Shown piece by piece: positions 1 to 6,414 of a stretch of DNA of 11,370 nt. Under the pieces are notes generated by a model. That model did no database searches. It saw only the letters and a list, made by a program, of their open reading frames with translations, and was not told the DNA's origin. The DNA is from Acidobacteriota bacterium (lineage in GTDB: Bacteria > Acidobacteriota > UBA6911 > RPQK01 > JADFOI01), in NCBI GenBank assembly GCA_027295745.1, contig JAPUKI010000351.1:1-11370 (forward strand), written 5' to 3'. Each line of letters opens with the position of its first letter. Position 1 is the first letter of the stretch. Made by a program: the position numbers and the translations under genes.

Positions 1-139
1 GGCTGCTGAGGGCCTTATCTTCTCTGAGCAATCCTAGCAGGACGTGCTCTGTTTCGATCCGTCGGGCCCCCAACTGGCTGGTTTCATAGCGTGCAAAAAA
101 GATGACCCGCCTGGCTTTTTCGGTGTACTTCTCAAACAT
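1..139 (-). CDS. clpC: ClpC-type AAA+ protease ATPase, N-terminal fragment
   Basis: Only the first 46 codons are inside the window; the gene runs off the left edge. The ATG is at 139-137 and the translation begins MFEKYTEKARRVIFFARYE, followed by an IETEHVLLGLLREDKAL-like stretch. This is the first half of a Clp repeat N domain, which binds adaptors and substrates in ClpC/ClpA-type unfoldases that feed ClpP. The exact opening resembles ClpC proteins of Acidobacteriota as I remember them. The ATPase modules are not visible, so a stand-alone Clp N-domain protein cannot be excluded. No convincing Shine-Dalgarno sequence precedes the ATG. The gene is separated from lolD by 284 bases, so it may have its own promoter. 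Confidence 0.8.
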   Translation of the reverse strand, partial: MFEKYTEKARRVIFFARYETSQLGARRIETEHVLLGLLREDKALSS

Positions 140-213
140 AAGACGGTTCCAGTAAGTCTGTTCCTATAAGCCTGCTCTTATCTTTTACCAGAAATGGCTG
201 TCCTCCAGCAACT

Positions 214-230
214 GCCGGCCTTCGGCCGGC
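214..230. repeat. GC-rich perfect hairpin, 7-bp stem with 3-base loop
   Basis: GCCGGCC (214-220) pairs exactly with GGCCGGC (224-230) around TTC. It is followed by GGAAAT and then AT-rich heptads. A near copy with the same arrangement sits at 6342-6362. Neither strand has a T run after the stem, so a classical intrinsic terminator is unlikely. A 3'-end stabilising or REP-like element is a possible alternative. Confidence 0.6.
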
Positions 231-238
231 GGAAATAG

Positions 239-396
239 CAAATTCTAAATCCTAAATTCCAAACAAACTCCAAACCCCAAATCCCAAGCACCAAACCCTT
301 CAACAGACCAGAATGCCAAGATTCTTTAGAGTAACCAGTTGGGAGGTTTTAGATTTGAAATTTGTGATTTGTTTGGAATTTAGGATTTAGGATTTG
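239..396. repeat. Imperfect 29-bp inverted repeat formed by two heptad arrays
   Basis: The arms are 239-267 and 368-396, separated by 100 bases. Within them, 245-267 is the exact reverse complement of 368-390 (23 bases), and the outer six positions pair apart from one G/T at 244/391. Each arm is part of a period-seven array: 241-296 reads as eight heptads such as AATTCTA, AATCCTA and AATTCCA; 352-414 reads as nine such as TTGGAAT, TTAGGAT and TTAGGAT. The inversion could reflect array duplication in opposite orientation. As RNA it could fold into a long hairpin downstream of lolD. Confidence 0.75.
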
Positions 397-402
397 GAAT
401 TT

Positions 403-435
403 AGTGGAAATTTGTGAGTGTCACTAATTTCCACT
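403..435. repeat. Hairpin overlapping the lolD stop codon
   Basis: Bases 403-412 pair with 426-435 (AGTGGAAAT against ATTTCCACT plus one pair). After a T/T mismatch, GTGA (414-417) pairs with TCAC (421-424), leaving a GTG loop. The lolD stop codon (426-424) is inside the stem. The sequence TCACTAATTT is repeated directly at 421-430 and 444-453, 23 bases apart, so the repeat tract extends into the coding end of lolD. Confidence 0.6.
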
Positions 436-1113
436 CGTGACGTTCACTAATTTTCCTTCTTGAAGTCTCTTCTCCAACTCACATAAAGCAGCCAGTCTTG
501 GATTGTGGGTGACGATTATGGAGGTCAAACGGTGAGTGCGATGGACTTCCAGGAGAAGCTGGAAGATCGCTTCTGAAGTGTGCTCATCCAGATTGCCGGT
601 GGGCTCATCCCCCAGCAGCAAACTGGGCCTTCCCACCAGCGCCCGTGCAACGGCAACCCGCTGCTGCTCCCCTCCCGATAACTGGCCCGGCTTGTGGTGA
701 CCGCGGTCAGCCAGTCCCACTTCATCCAGGAGTTCTTGTGCTTTCTGCCTGGCCTGAGGGAAAGGCGTGCGCCGCAACAGAAGGGGGAACATCACATTCT
801 CCAGAGCAGAGAATTCCGGCAGTAAATGATGAAATTGAAAGATGAATCCGATCTTCCGGTTACGAAATTCTGCCAACTCCTTACCCGCCAAGCGGGTAAC
901 ATCGACTCCTTCCACTAAGATTCTGCCGGCGTCGGCTCTGTCCATGCCACCGACCAGGTGAAGAAAAGTACTCTTTCCAGACCCGCTAGCACCGGTAACA
1001 GCCACCATCTGTCCTCGTTCAAGGTCTAAGGCCAGATCGACCAGGATGTGGAGCTTCTCATTCCCGGACCGGAACGATTTCGAAATCCCTTGAATCTTGA
1101 GAAACTTACTCAT
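424..1113 (-). CDS. lolD: Lipoprotein-releasing system ATP-binding protein LolD
   Basis: This is a 229-residue ABC ATPase of the LolD/MacB/FtsE class. It would power extraction of outer-membrane lipoproteins from the inner membrane together with the permease encoded just upstream. All nucleotide-binding motifs are visible: Walker A GASGSGKST (41-49), Q-loop Gln93, signature LSGGEQQR (145-152), Walker B LLLGDEP (165-171) with Glu170, and the H-loop His203. Length is normal for LolD. The ATG overlaps the end of lolC/E by 8 bases, implying coupled translation and fixing the start. The last codons (LVNVTSGN and the stop) are made of a repeated TTAGTG-type sequence, so the C-terminal tail seems repeat-derived. 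A MacB-type efflux ATPase is the main alternative, disfavoured by the adjacent LolC/E-like permease. Confidence 0.9.
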   Translation of the reverse strand: MSKFLKIQGISKSFRSGNEKLHILVDLALDLERGQMVAVTGASGSGKSTFLHLVGGMDRADAGRILVEGVDVTRLAGKELAEFRNRKIGFIFQFHHLLPEFSALENVMFPLLLRRTPFPQARQKAQELLDEVGLADRGHHKPGQLSGGEQQRVAVARALVGRPSLLLGDEPTGNLDEHTSEAIFQLLLEVHRTHRLTSIIVTHNPRLAALCELEKRLQEGKLVNVTSGN

Positions 1114-2353
1114 ATCTCAAGCCTTCTATTGGATCCAATCGAGAAGCAGCTCTGGCCGGATAAAGGGTGGCCAAAAAGCTGATCAGGATGGCCAGGATCG
1201 AGACCATAATCAGGTTCTCTAAATTCAACTGGAAGGGAACGTAAGGGATCGCATAGACCTGAGCTTCCAGAGGAAACACCTGATAGGCATTGAAATACCA
1301 GATTCCTGCACTTCCCAGTAGATCTCCCAGAATCGTCCCCACCAATCCAATCATCAAACCTTGAAGCATGAAGACCGCCATGATGGTCCGAGCTGTCCCT
1401 CCCATAGCTGTGATGATGGCGATATCGCGATTTTTCTGCATGACCATCAGAGTCAGTGTCCCGACTATGTTGAGGGAGGCGACCAGAATGATCAGTCCGA
1501 TGGCGATGAACATAATTTTCTTCTCATGTTCCAAAGCTGAAAAGAGAGGACGGAAGAGTTCCATCCAGGTGCTGGTCGCATATCCGGAACCAGCCACATC
1601 CCTTAACTTCATGGCCACGCTGGGAGCCGCGTCCATGTCCTGGATCCACACTTCAAGAACCGAGGCCGCACCGGAGGGGAATCTAAAGAACTGCTGGGCC
1701 GCCTGAATGGAAAACAGGACCCAGCTGGAATCAGTTTCCCAAAAACCTGACTCAAAGATAGCAATCACCCGAAAGGTCTGGATGCGAGGCATGCGTCCCA
1801 GTGGGGAAAGCTCCCCCTTCAGACCTATGGCGCGGATGTTGTCTCCAGTCACAACGCCCAGAGACTTGGCCAAATCAGTTCCCAAGACTACGGTCGGAAG
1901 AGAATTGAACTGATTAAACTGCTCCAGGCTTCCTTCGATGATCTGTGGAAAAAAGTCGGAGAGCCGAGCCGTTTCTGGTAGATCCAACCCCTTGAGAACA
2001 GCCGGCTGTTCGCGCACATCACTCACTAAGAGGGCCTGGCCATAAATGGTGGGGATGACTCTCACCACCTCAGGCTGCTGACTGATCAGTTCGGCCAGGG
2101 ACTGATAGGGGGAGATCGGTCCCGGAGCGGCTCTTAAAAGATTGACATGGGGGGTGGCACCCAGGATTCGGTCCTGGAACTCGGCTATGAAACCCGCATT
2201 CAGGGCCAGCGCAATATTCAGGGCCATCACCCCCGCCGTAACCCCCAGTACCGAGATAAAGGTGACGACTGAAATGACCACTTGCTTGCGGCCGGCTCGA
2301 AGATATCTCAAGGCCACAAACAGCTCGAATTTCGTGACTGGAAAAAGTTTCAT
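1106..2353 (-). CDS. lolC: Lipoprotein-releasing ABC transporter permease LolC/LolE
   Basis: This is a 415-residue inner-membrane permease. It has the LolC/E layout: one transmembrane helix near the N terminus (about 25-50), a large periplasmic MacB-like domain (about 51-278), then an FtsX domain with three helices (about 280-305, 325-350 and 378-400). The cytoplasmic segment MQKNRDIAIITAMGGT (305-320) is the typical coupling region contacting LolD. The ending ARAASRLDPIEGLRYE is typical of the family. Only one permease gene is present, so it probably acts as a homodimer (LolF-like) rather than a LolC-LolE pair. I cannot decide between the names LolC and LolE, and lolC is used loosely. It starts 12 bases after lysS and overlaps lolD by 8. 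No clear ribosome site precedes it, suggesting coupling to lysS. Confidence 0.9.
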   Translation of the reverse strand: MKLFPVTKFELFVALRYLRAGRKQVVISVVTFISVLGVTAGVMALNIALALNAGFIAEFQDRILGATPHVNLLRAAPGPISPYQSLAELISQQPEVVRVIPTIYGQALLVSDVREQPAVLKGLDLPETARLSDFFPQIIEGSLEQFNQFNSLPTVVLGTDLAKSLGVVTGDNIRAIGLKGELSPLGRMPRIQTFRVIAIFESGFWETDSSWVLFSIQAAQQFFRFPSGAASVLEVWIQDMDAAPSVAMKLRDVAGSGYATSTWMELFRPLFSALEHEKKIMFIAIGLIILVASLNIVGTLTLMVMQKNRDIAIITAMGGTARTIMAVFMLQGLMIGLVGTILGDLLGSAGIWYFNAYQVFPLEAQVYAIPYVPFQLNLENLIMVSILAILISFLATLYPARAASRLDPIEGLRYE

Positions 2354-2365
2354 GGGCTAGGAGCA

Positions 2366-3856
2366 CTAGCACTCAGGTCGAAGGTGGGGAAACAAGATGA
2401 CCTCTCGAATGGAGTCAGAATCGGTCAATACCATGGTCAGGCGATCAATCCCAATTCCCTCTCCCGCCGCTGGGGGCATTCCATATCGCAATGCCTTCAG
2501 GTAGTCCTCATCCATCTCGTGGGCCTCGGAATCCCCACCAACCCGAGCTTGTACCTGTGTCTCAAATCGTCTTTGCTGCTCCTCCGGATCATTCAACTCA
2601 CTGTAAGCATTGGCAATTTCAAAACCACCAATGAATAATTCAAATCGCTCTGCAAAACGGGGGTCTTCATCACGGGTCTTGGAGAGCGGAGAGAGCTCGG
2701 CTGGAAAATCATAAATGAAGGTCGGCTGGATGAGGTGCTTTTCCACGACCTGCTCAAAGAGCCACTCGAGCAGTCCCCCCCAGCTCTGCTCCGCTTCAAA
2801 TTCCAGGCCAACCTTTTCCATTAGAGCAACCAAGGGCGCGCGCTGGCCGAGATCTTCTGTTGAAGGAGCACCTTCCTTATCCCAAAACCTCTGAATGGCT
2901 TCAACCATGGAATAGCGGCTAAAGCTGCTGAAATCCACCTGATTGCCATTGAATGACACTGCAAGGCCACCGGTGACCCTCTGGGCCACCGTCTGCAGCA
3001 TCTCCTCAGTCAAGTCCATCAGATCCTGATAATCACTGTAGGCCTGATAAAATTCCAGCATTGTGAATTCGGGGTTGTGCTGGGTGGACACTCCTTCGTT
3101 GCGAAAGCTTCGGTTGATCTCATACACCCGGTCAAAACCACCCACGATCAACCGTTTCAAATACAGTTCAGGAGCAATTCTCAAAAAAAGAGGTATGTTG
3201 AGAGCCTCGTGAAAGGTCTTGAAAGGTCGAGCCTTCGCTCCTCCCGCCACAGGCTGCATCATGGGGGTTTCAACCTCCAGATAGTCTCTCGATTCCAGGA
3301 ATTCCCGAATCTGGGAAATGATACGACTACGCCGAATAAAGATTTCTCTCACCTCTTTATTGGCAATCAAGTCCAGGTAGCGCTGCCTGTACCGGAGCTC
3401 CACATCTCTTAGGCCATGCCACTTTTCGGGCAGCGGCAGGAGGCCCTTGACCAGAAAGTCCAGCTGCCGGGCAGAAATTGTCAGCTCATCGGTCTTGGTG
3501 CGAAACAGGTGTCCTCGTACACCGATAATATCGCCAATGTCCAGCAGCCGGAAAAGCTTGTGGTTTTCCTCGCCAAGGCGGTCTTGCCGCACATAGATCT
3601 GGATCCGCTCGCCTGAGCCCAAGAGATCCGCGAAACCGGCTTTTCCATGCCCCCGGAGATTCACAAGCCGACCGGCCGTTTGCACGGACACCTGCTCTTG
3701 CTCCAGCTCCTGCGCCGATTTCTTGGAAAATCTCCCTACCAGCTCAGCTACGGTGTGACTTGTCTTATAGTGGTGGGGATAGGGATCATGTCCGAGCTTG
3801 CGAATCTCTTCCAGTTTCAGAGAGCGCTGCTCGATGGGATCAGTTTTATCACCCAT
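2366..3856 (-). CDS. lysS: Lysyl-tRNA synthetase, class II
   Basis: This 496-residue cytoplasmic enzyme charges tRNA-Lys with lysine using ATP. An anticodon-binding OB-fold (about 58-135) is followed by the class II catalytic core. Motif 1 lies around LEVETPMMQPVAGGAKARPF (193-212). Motif 2 is FRNEGVSTQHNPEFTMLEFY (251-270), with its class II arginine. Motif 3 is GEGIGIDRLTMVL (465-477). The lysine-specific stretch FIGGFEIANAYSELNDPEEQ (408-427) and the ending ILFPHLRPE are both present. Length matches bacterial LysS. The ATG lies inside the last codons of nusB, an 8-base overlap (ATGGGTGA), so translation is probably coupled. The alternatives AspS and AsnS lack these lysine-binding signatures. 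Confidence 0.97.
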   Translation of the reverse strand: MGDKTDPIEQRSLKLEEIRKLGHDPYPHHYKTSHTVAELVGRFSKKSAQELEQEQVSVQTAGRLVNLRGHGKAGFADLLGSGERIQIYVRQDRLGEENHKLFRLLDIGDIIGVRGHLFRTKTDELTISARQLDFLVKGLLPLPEKWHGLRDVELRYRQRYLDLIANKEVREIFIRRSRIISQIREFLESRDYLEVETPMMQPVAGGAKARPFKTFHEALNIPLFLRIAPELYLKRLIVGGFDRVYEINRSFRNEGVSTQHNPEFTMLEFYQAYSDYQDLMDLTEEMLQTVAQRVTGGLAVSFNGNQVDFSSFSRYSMVEAIQRFWDKEGAPSTEDLGQRAPLVALMEKVGLEFEAEQSWGGLLEWLFEQVVEKHLIQPTFIYDFPAELSPLSKTRDEDPRFAERFELFIGGFEIANAYSELNDPEEQQRRFETQVQARVGGDSEAHEMDEDYLKALRYGMPPAAGEGIGIDRLTMVLTDSDSIREVILFPHLRPEC

Positions 3857-4280
3857 GGTGATTTTCGCTTACGGGTGGATGGTTGATCTCCTCCCGAATG
3901 GCATCCAGGACACCGTTAACAAATTGGCTGGAGTTGCTAGTGCTGAAGCGGCGAGCAATCTCAATGGCCTCATCAATCACCACAACCTGAGGTGTCTCAG
4001 TGTAGAGCAACTCGCTCACCGCCATGCGCAGAATATTTCGATCAACTGCGGCAATTCGCTCCAACCGCCAATGTTGGGCATGCCGGCTAATGAGCTCATC
4101 AATCAGGGATCGATGTTCAGAGGCTTTCCTGAATAAAAACTCGGCAAACTCGCGGTTCTCCAAATCGACAGGATTCACCTCCCAGTAAATCTCTAAGATC
4201 TCATCCGCTGTCACTTGGCTGCAATCCTGCTGAAACAGCAGCTGCAGAGCCAACTCGCGCTCCTTCCTCCTGCTACTCAT
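3849..4280 (-). CDS. nusB: Transcription antitermination protein NusB
   Basis: This 143-residue all-alpha RNA-binding protein works with NusE (S10) at boxA to support antitermination, chiefly of rRNA operons. It opens with the family's arginine-rich helix (SSRRKERELALQLLFQQD). It also carries the conserved C-terminal block RNILRMAVSELLYTETPQ (81-98) and then VVIDEAIEIARRF...SSQFVNGVLDAI. The frame is open back to a TTG at 4331, but that extension only translates the heptad array. The ATG at 4280 gives the normal length and N terminus. No purine-rich ribosome site precedes this ATG; the preceding bases are GCTCCCCC on the coding strand. It follows ribH, a common pairing, and overlaps lysS by 8 bases. 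Confidence 0.94.
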   Translation of the reverse strand: MSSRRKERELALQLLFQQDCSQVTADEILEIYWEVNPVDLENREFAEFLFRKASEHRSLIDELISRHAQHWRLERIAAVDRNILRMAVSELLYTETPQVVVIDEAIEIARRFSTSNSSQFVNGVLDAIREEINHPPVSENHHG

Positions 4281-4287
4281 GGGGGAG

Positions 4288-4343
4288 CACAGACCACAGA
4301 CCACAGACCACAGACCGCTGACAACAGACAATAGACAATAGAC
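4288..4343. repeat. Heptanucleotide tandem repeat array upstream of nusB
   Basis: On the plus strand, CACAGAC is repeated four times without error (4288-4315). A short irregular stretch (4316-4329) follows, then AATAGAC twice (4330-4336, 4337-4343). The array fills most of the 81-base gap between ribH and nusB and stops 7 bases before the nusB ATG. It is related to the CTGACAN array at 6279-6341 through a shared GACA/AGAC core. Confidence 0.85.
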
Positions 4344-4361
4344 TTCTGGATTCTCTCCTCT

Positions 4362-4841
4362 TCATTTTTCGTCTTCTGATAGCTGCTTAAAAAGATTGGC
4401 CATTTGAACCGCGCTGTTAGCTGCTTCACTGCCCTTGTTTGCGTGTTTCACTCCCGCCGCTCGAGCCAGGGCCTGCTCGACCGTGTCAGCAGTAATGACG
4501 CCAAAGGTTACGGGAAGATCATATTTCAGAGCGACCTGGCTGATCCCGTGAGCGACCTGTGAACTGAGGTACTCGAAATGCGGCGTCTCCCCCCGAATCA
4601 CAGCGCCCAGGCAAATAATCGCCTCCAGTTTTCCCGTCTGTGCCAGTCGCTGGGAAGCTACCGGGATTTCAAAGCTTCCCGGCACCCGCACCAGAGTAAT
4701 GTCTTGATCCTCAATTCCCGTTTGCCGCAAGGTGTCCAGCGCTCCCGTGAGTAGTTTTTCCGTGATCATCTCATTGAACCGACTGACGACGATTCCTATC
4801 TTCAACCCTTTGGACTCCATCTTCCCGGCAAAGTCTTTCAT
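4362..4841 (-). CDS. ribH: 6,7-dimethyl-8-ribityllumazine synthase
   Basis: This 159-residue enzyme catalyses the penultimate step of riboflavin synthesis. It condenses 5-amino-6-(D-ribitylamino)uracil with 3,4-dihydroxy-2-butanone 4-phosphate. Visible signatures are VSRFNEMI (19-26), the substrate-binding PGSFEIP (54-60), GAVIRGETPHFEYL (79-92) with the general-base His88, and GVITADTVEQALARA (114-128) with the phosphate-binding Arg127, followed by NKGSEAA. Length is typical of subunits that build pentamers or 60-mers. No other riboflavin genes are in the window. The ATG is preceded by two YTAGTGY heptads rather than a clear ribosome site. An 81-base gap with a repeat array separates it from nusB. 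Confidence 0.96.
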   Translation of the reverse strand: MKDFAGKMESKGLKIGIVVSRFNEMITEKLLTGALDTLRQTGIEDQDITLVRVPGSFEIPVASQRLAQTGKLEAIICLGAVIRGETPHFEYLSSQVAHGISQVALKYDLPVTFGVITADTVEQALARAAGVKHANKGSEAANSAVQMANLFKQLSEDEK

Positions 4842-4891
4842 ACCTAGTGTTTAGTGCCTCACTTCATAAATACGGTGAAGTTTGAGCACCC
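4842..4891. other. Short gap with two degenerate heptads and a small hairpin
   Basis: The 50 bases between the hydratase gene and ribH hold CTAGTGT and TTAGTGC (4844-4857) in tandem. ACTTCA and TGAAGT, 9 bases apart, could form a 6-bp stem. There is no T run, so a terminator is not supported. The TAGTG core resembles the TTAGTG motif repeated at the end of lolD. Confidence 0.4.
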
Positions 4892-5677
4892 TCACCTTCC
4901 CTTGAATTGAGGTTTTCTCTTTTCTGTAAAAGCTCGGGTCCCTTCCCTCATATCTTCTGTGGCACAGGAGAGGCCAAAGAAGGAGGCTTCCAACCGGGTT
5001 GCTTCTTGCAAAGACATTTCCAGCCCGGTATTGACGGCCTCGATGGAATATCGTACAGCAAGTGGAGCATTGCGGAGAATCCTCTCCGCCAACTCACGAC
5101 ACTTTGGGATCAGATTCTCCCGGGAGACAACCCTATTAACCAGTCCGATCCTGGCCGCCTCCTGGGCGCTAATACTCTCACCGGAAAGGATCATCTCCAT
5201 TGCCCTTCCCTTTCCCACCAGCCGAGGCAATCGCTGGGTCCCGCCGTATCCGGGAATCAACCCTAACTTGACCTCCGGCAGGCCGAACTGAGCGTTCTCA
5301 GAGGCGATTCGCAGATGACAGGCCAAAGCCAACTCACATCCACCTCCCAGACAGTAGCCATTGATGGCGGCAATGACCGGTTTGGGAAAGCCCTCAATCA
5401 CCTCCAAAAGCGCATGTCCGCGAAGGGCTTTGAGCCTGGCATCGAGGGGATTGAGCTGAGCCAGTTCCTTGATGTCGGCACCCGCTACGAAAGCCTTCTC
5501 TCCAGCGCCTGTCAGGATGATGGCCCCCACATCAGCCTCCTTCAGCCTGTTGCAAAAAGCGCTTTCCAGTTCCTCCATGGTGGTCTCGTTCAGAGCATTC
5601 AGCACCTTGGGTTGACTGATGGTTAGGAGAGCGATCTGATTTTCTACTTCGATCTTCAGGATCTTGAACTCACTCAT
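4892..5677 (-). CDS. Enoyl-CoA hydratase/isomerase (crotonase) family protein
   Basis: This 261-residue member of the crotonase fold most likely hydrates trans-2-enoyl-CoA thioesters to 3-hydroxyacyl-CoA, as in beta-oxidation. The oxyanion-hole segments are KAFVAGADIKEL (61-72) and NGYCLGGGCELALAC (106-120). Both catalytic glutamates of classical hydratases are in place: Glu115 in GGGCE and Glu135 in FGLPEVKLGLIPGYGGTQRL (131-150). That favours a true hydratase over isomerase or other crotonase activities, but the acyl substrate cannot be read from sequence. The start at 5677 (MSEFKILKIE) gives the usual length, with GGGTAGG shortly upstream; an in-frame ATG at 5689 is the alternative. It lies 25 bases after pgsA. 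No other fatty-acid genes are nearby, so context does not define its pathway. Confidence 0.88.
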   Translation of the reverse strand: MSEFKILKIEVENQIALLTISQPKVLNALNETTMEELESAFCNRLKEADVGAIILTGAGEKAFVAGADIKELAQLNPLDARLKALRGHALLEVIEGFPKPVIAAINGYCLGGGCELALACHLRIASENAQFGLPEVKLGLIPGYGGTQRLPRLVGKGRAMEMILSGESISAQEAARIGLVNRVVSRENLIPKCRELAERILRNAPLAVRYSIEAVNTGLEMSLQEATRLEASFFGLSCATEDMREGTRAFTEKRKPQFKGR

Positions 5678-5702
5678 TGGCCTACCCATGGAACCGAACG
5701 CT

Positions 5703-6260
5703 TCAAACCTCTTCCTGATTATACTCAAAGAGCTTGATTCCCCTGACCAGATATTGCAACCCGGAGATGACGGTCAAGGCAAACGTCAGATAGAAAACGA
5801 TGGCCAGAAAAGGTATGTTGACTTGCAGAGCGTTCGTCACCAAGACCAACAGCACTGTCAGTAATTGGGAGGCCGTCGTCGCCTTTCCATAGATGGAGGG
5901 AGGAAACAAGTGTCTCCCCATGGTCAGGTTGATAATGACAACACTCACGATCAGCAGGACATCTCGGCCGATCACGGTGATAGTCAACCAAAGAGGAATC
6001 TTCACACTCAGCTCAAGAGCGTTCAGCGAGAGCAGGATGAAGGAGCTCACCAGCAGCAACTTGTCGGCAATCGGATCCAGAAAAGCGCCCAGGGGCGTTT
6101 TCTGACCAAACCTCCGAGCAATGAAGCCGTCCAGTAGATCGGTCACACCGGCCAACAGGAAGACAGCCAAGGCACCAGCAAAAAAGTTGTAGACAACCAG
6201 CAGCACGAAAACCGGCACGAACGCCATCCGCAAAATGGTGAGTTGATTCGCCGATACCAT
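5703..6260 (-). CDS. pgsA: CDP-diacylglycerol-glycerol-3-phosphate 3-phosphatidyltransferase
   Basis: This 185-residue inner-membrane protein has several hydrophobic segments (about 12-40, 68-82, 88-112, 130-146 and 148-168). It carries a complete CDP-alcohol phosphotransferase motif: Asp41, Asp44, Gly45, Ala48, Arg49, Gly58, Asp62 and Asp66, with exact family spacing (DGFIARRFG...LGAFLDPIAD). The opening VSANQLTILRM is typical of PgsA, which makes phosphatidylglycerophosphate from CDP-diacylglycerol and glycerol-3-phosphate. The frame is open back to a TTG at 6353, but that part only translates the heptad array. The ATG at 6260, preceded by AAGGGGG, is chosen instead. Other CDP-alcohol transferases are possible but less likely given the N terminus and length. 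Confidence 0.92.
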   Translation of the reverse strand: MVSANQLTILRMAFVPVFVLLVVYNFFAGALAVFLLAGVTDLLDGFIARRFGQKTPLGAFLDPIADKLLLVSSFILLSLNALELSVKIPLWLTITVIGRDVLLIVSVVIINLTMGRHLFPPSIYGKATTASQLLTVLLVLVTNALQVNIPFLAIVFYLTFALTVISGLQYLVRGIKLFEYNQEEV

Positions 6261-6266
6261 TGGGGA

Positions 6267-6273
6267 CCCCCTT
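6267..6273 (-). promoter_or_regulatory. Likely ribosome binding site of pgsA
   Basis: AAGGGGG on the minus strand lies 6 bases before the ATG at 6260. It supports this start over the TTG further upstream that would translate the repeat array. Confidence 0.5.
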
Positions 6274-6278
6274 AACCG

Positions 6279-6341
6279 CTGACACCTGACAACTGACAGC
6301 TGACACCTGACAGCTGACAGCTGACAATAGACACCAGACCA
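6279..6341. repeat. Nine-unit heptanucleotide array upstream of pgsA
   Basis: On the plus strand seven consecutive heptads follow CTGACAN (6279-6327). TAGACAC (6328-6334) and CAGACCA (6335-6341) follow as decayed copies. The phase never slips across 63 bases. The array sits between the GC hairpin at 6342-6362 and the pgsA ribosome site. The decayed units resemble the CACAGAC/AATAGAC heptads before nusB. Confidence 0.88.
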
Positions 6342-6406
6342 CCGCCGGCCCAAGGCCGTCGGAAATTCAAAATCCCAAATCCCAAACTTGGAACCTGAAA
6401 CCTGGC
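6342..6406. repeat. GC hairpin plus AT-rich heptads after ptsI
   Basis: CCGCCGGCC (6342-6350) pairs with GGCCGTCGG (6354-6362) around CAA, with one mismatch. AT-rich heptads follow: ATTCAAA, ATCCCAA, ATCCCAA, ACTTGGA, ACCTGAA and ACCTGGC (6365-6406). The arrangement repeats the unit at 214-296: 6354-6366 and 224-236 share 12 of 13 bases. In both places the unit lies just after a gene's stop codon on the transcribed strand. Confidence 0.7.
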
Positions 6407-6414
6407 AACAGTCC

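Larger units (their letters stand above)
140..423. other. Repeat-rich intergenic region between lolD and the Clp gene
   Basis: This is the largest gap in the window. On the plus strand it holds, left to right, about 70 bases of Clp leader, a perfect GC hairpin (214-230), an AT-rich heptad array (241-296), a 55-base unique spacer, a second heptad array in the opposite orientation (352-414) and a hairpin overlapping the lolD stop. I find no open reading frame of note, no tRNA and no hairpin followed by a T run. A weak sigma-70-like pair, TTGCTG and TAAAAG 18 bases apart on the minus strand ahead of the Clp gene, is too poor to call as a promoter. Confidence 0.7.

Noticed and set aside
214..230. 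Intrinsic transcription terminator for lolD or the Clp gene
   Set aside because: The stem is strong but no T run follows on either strand.
140..423. MITE or other small mobile element
   Set aside because: The inverted repeat consists of tandem heptads rather than defined termini, and no target-site duplication is visible at the outer ends.
4281..4331. Longer NusB starting at the TTG at 4331
   Set aside because: The extension translates only the heptad array and is foreign to the NusB family, whose N terminus matches the ATG at 4280.
4288..4343. CRISPR array
   Set aside because: Units are 7 bases long with no spacers, and no cas genes are present.
6261..6353. Longer PgsA starting at the TTG at 6353
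   Set aside because: The extra residues come from the CTGACAN array; the ATG at 6260 has a ribosome site and the family's usual N terminus.
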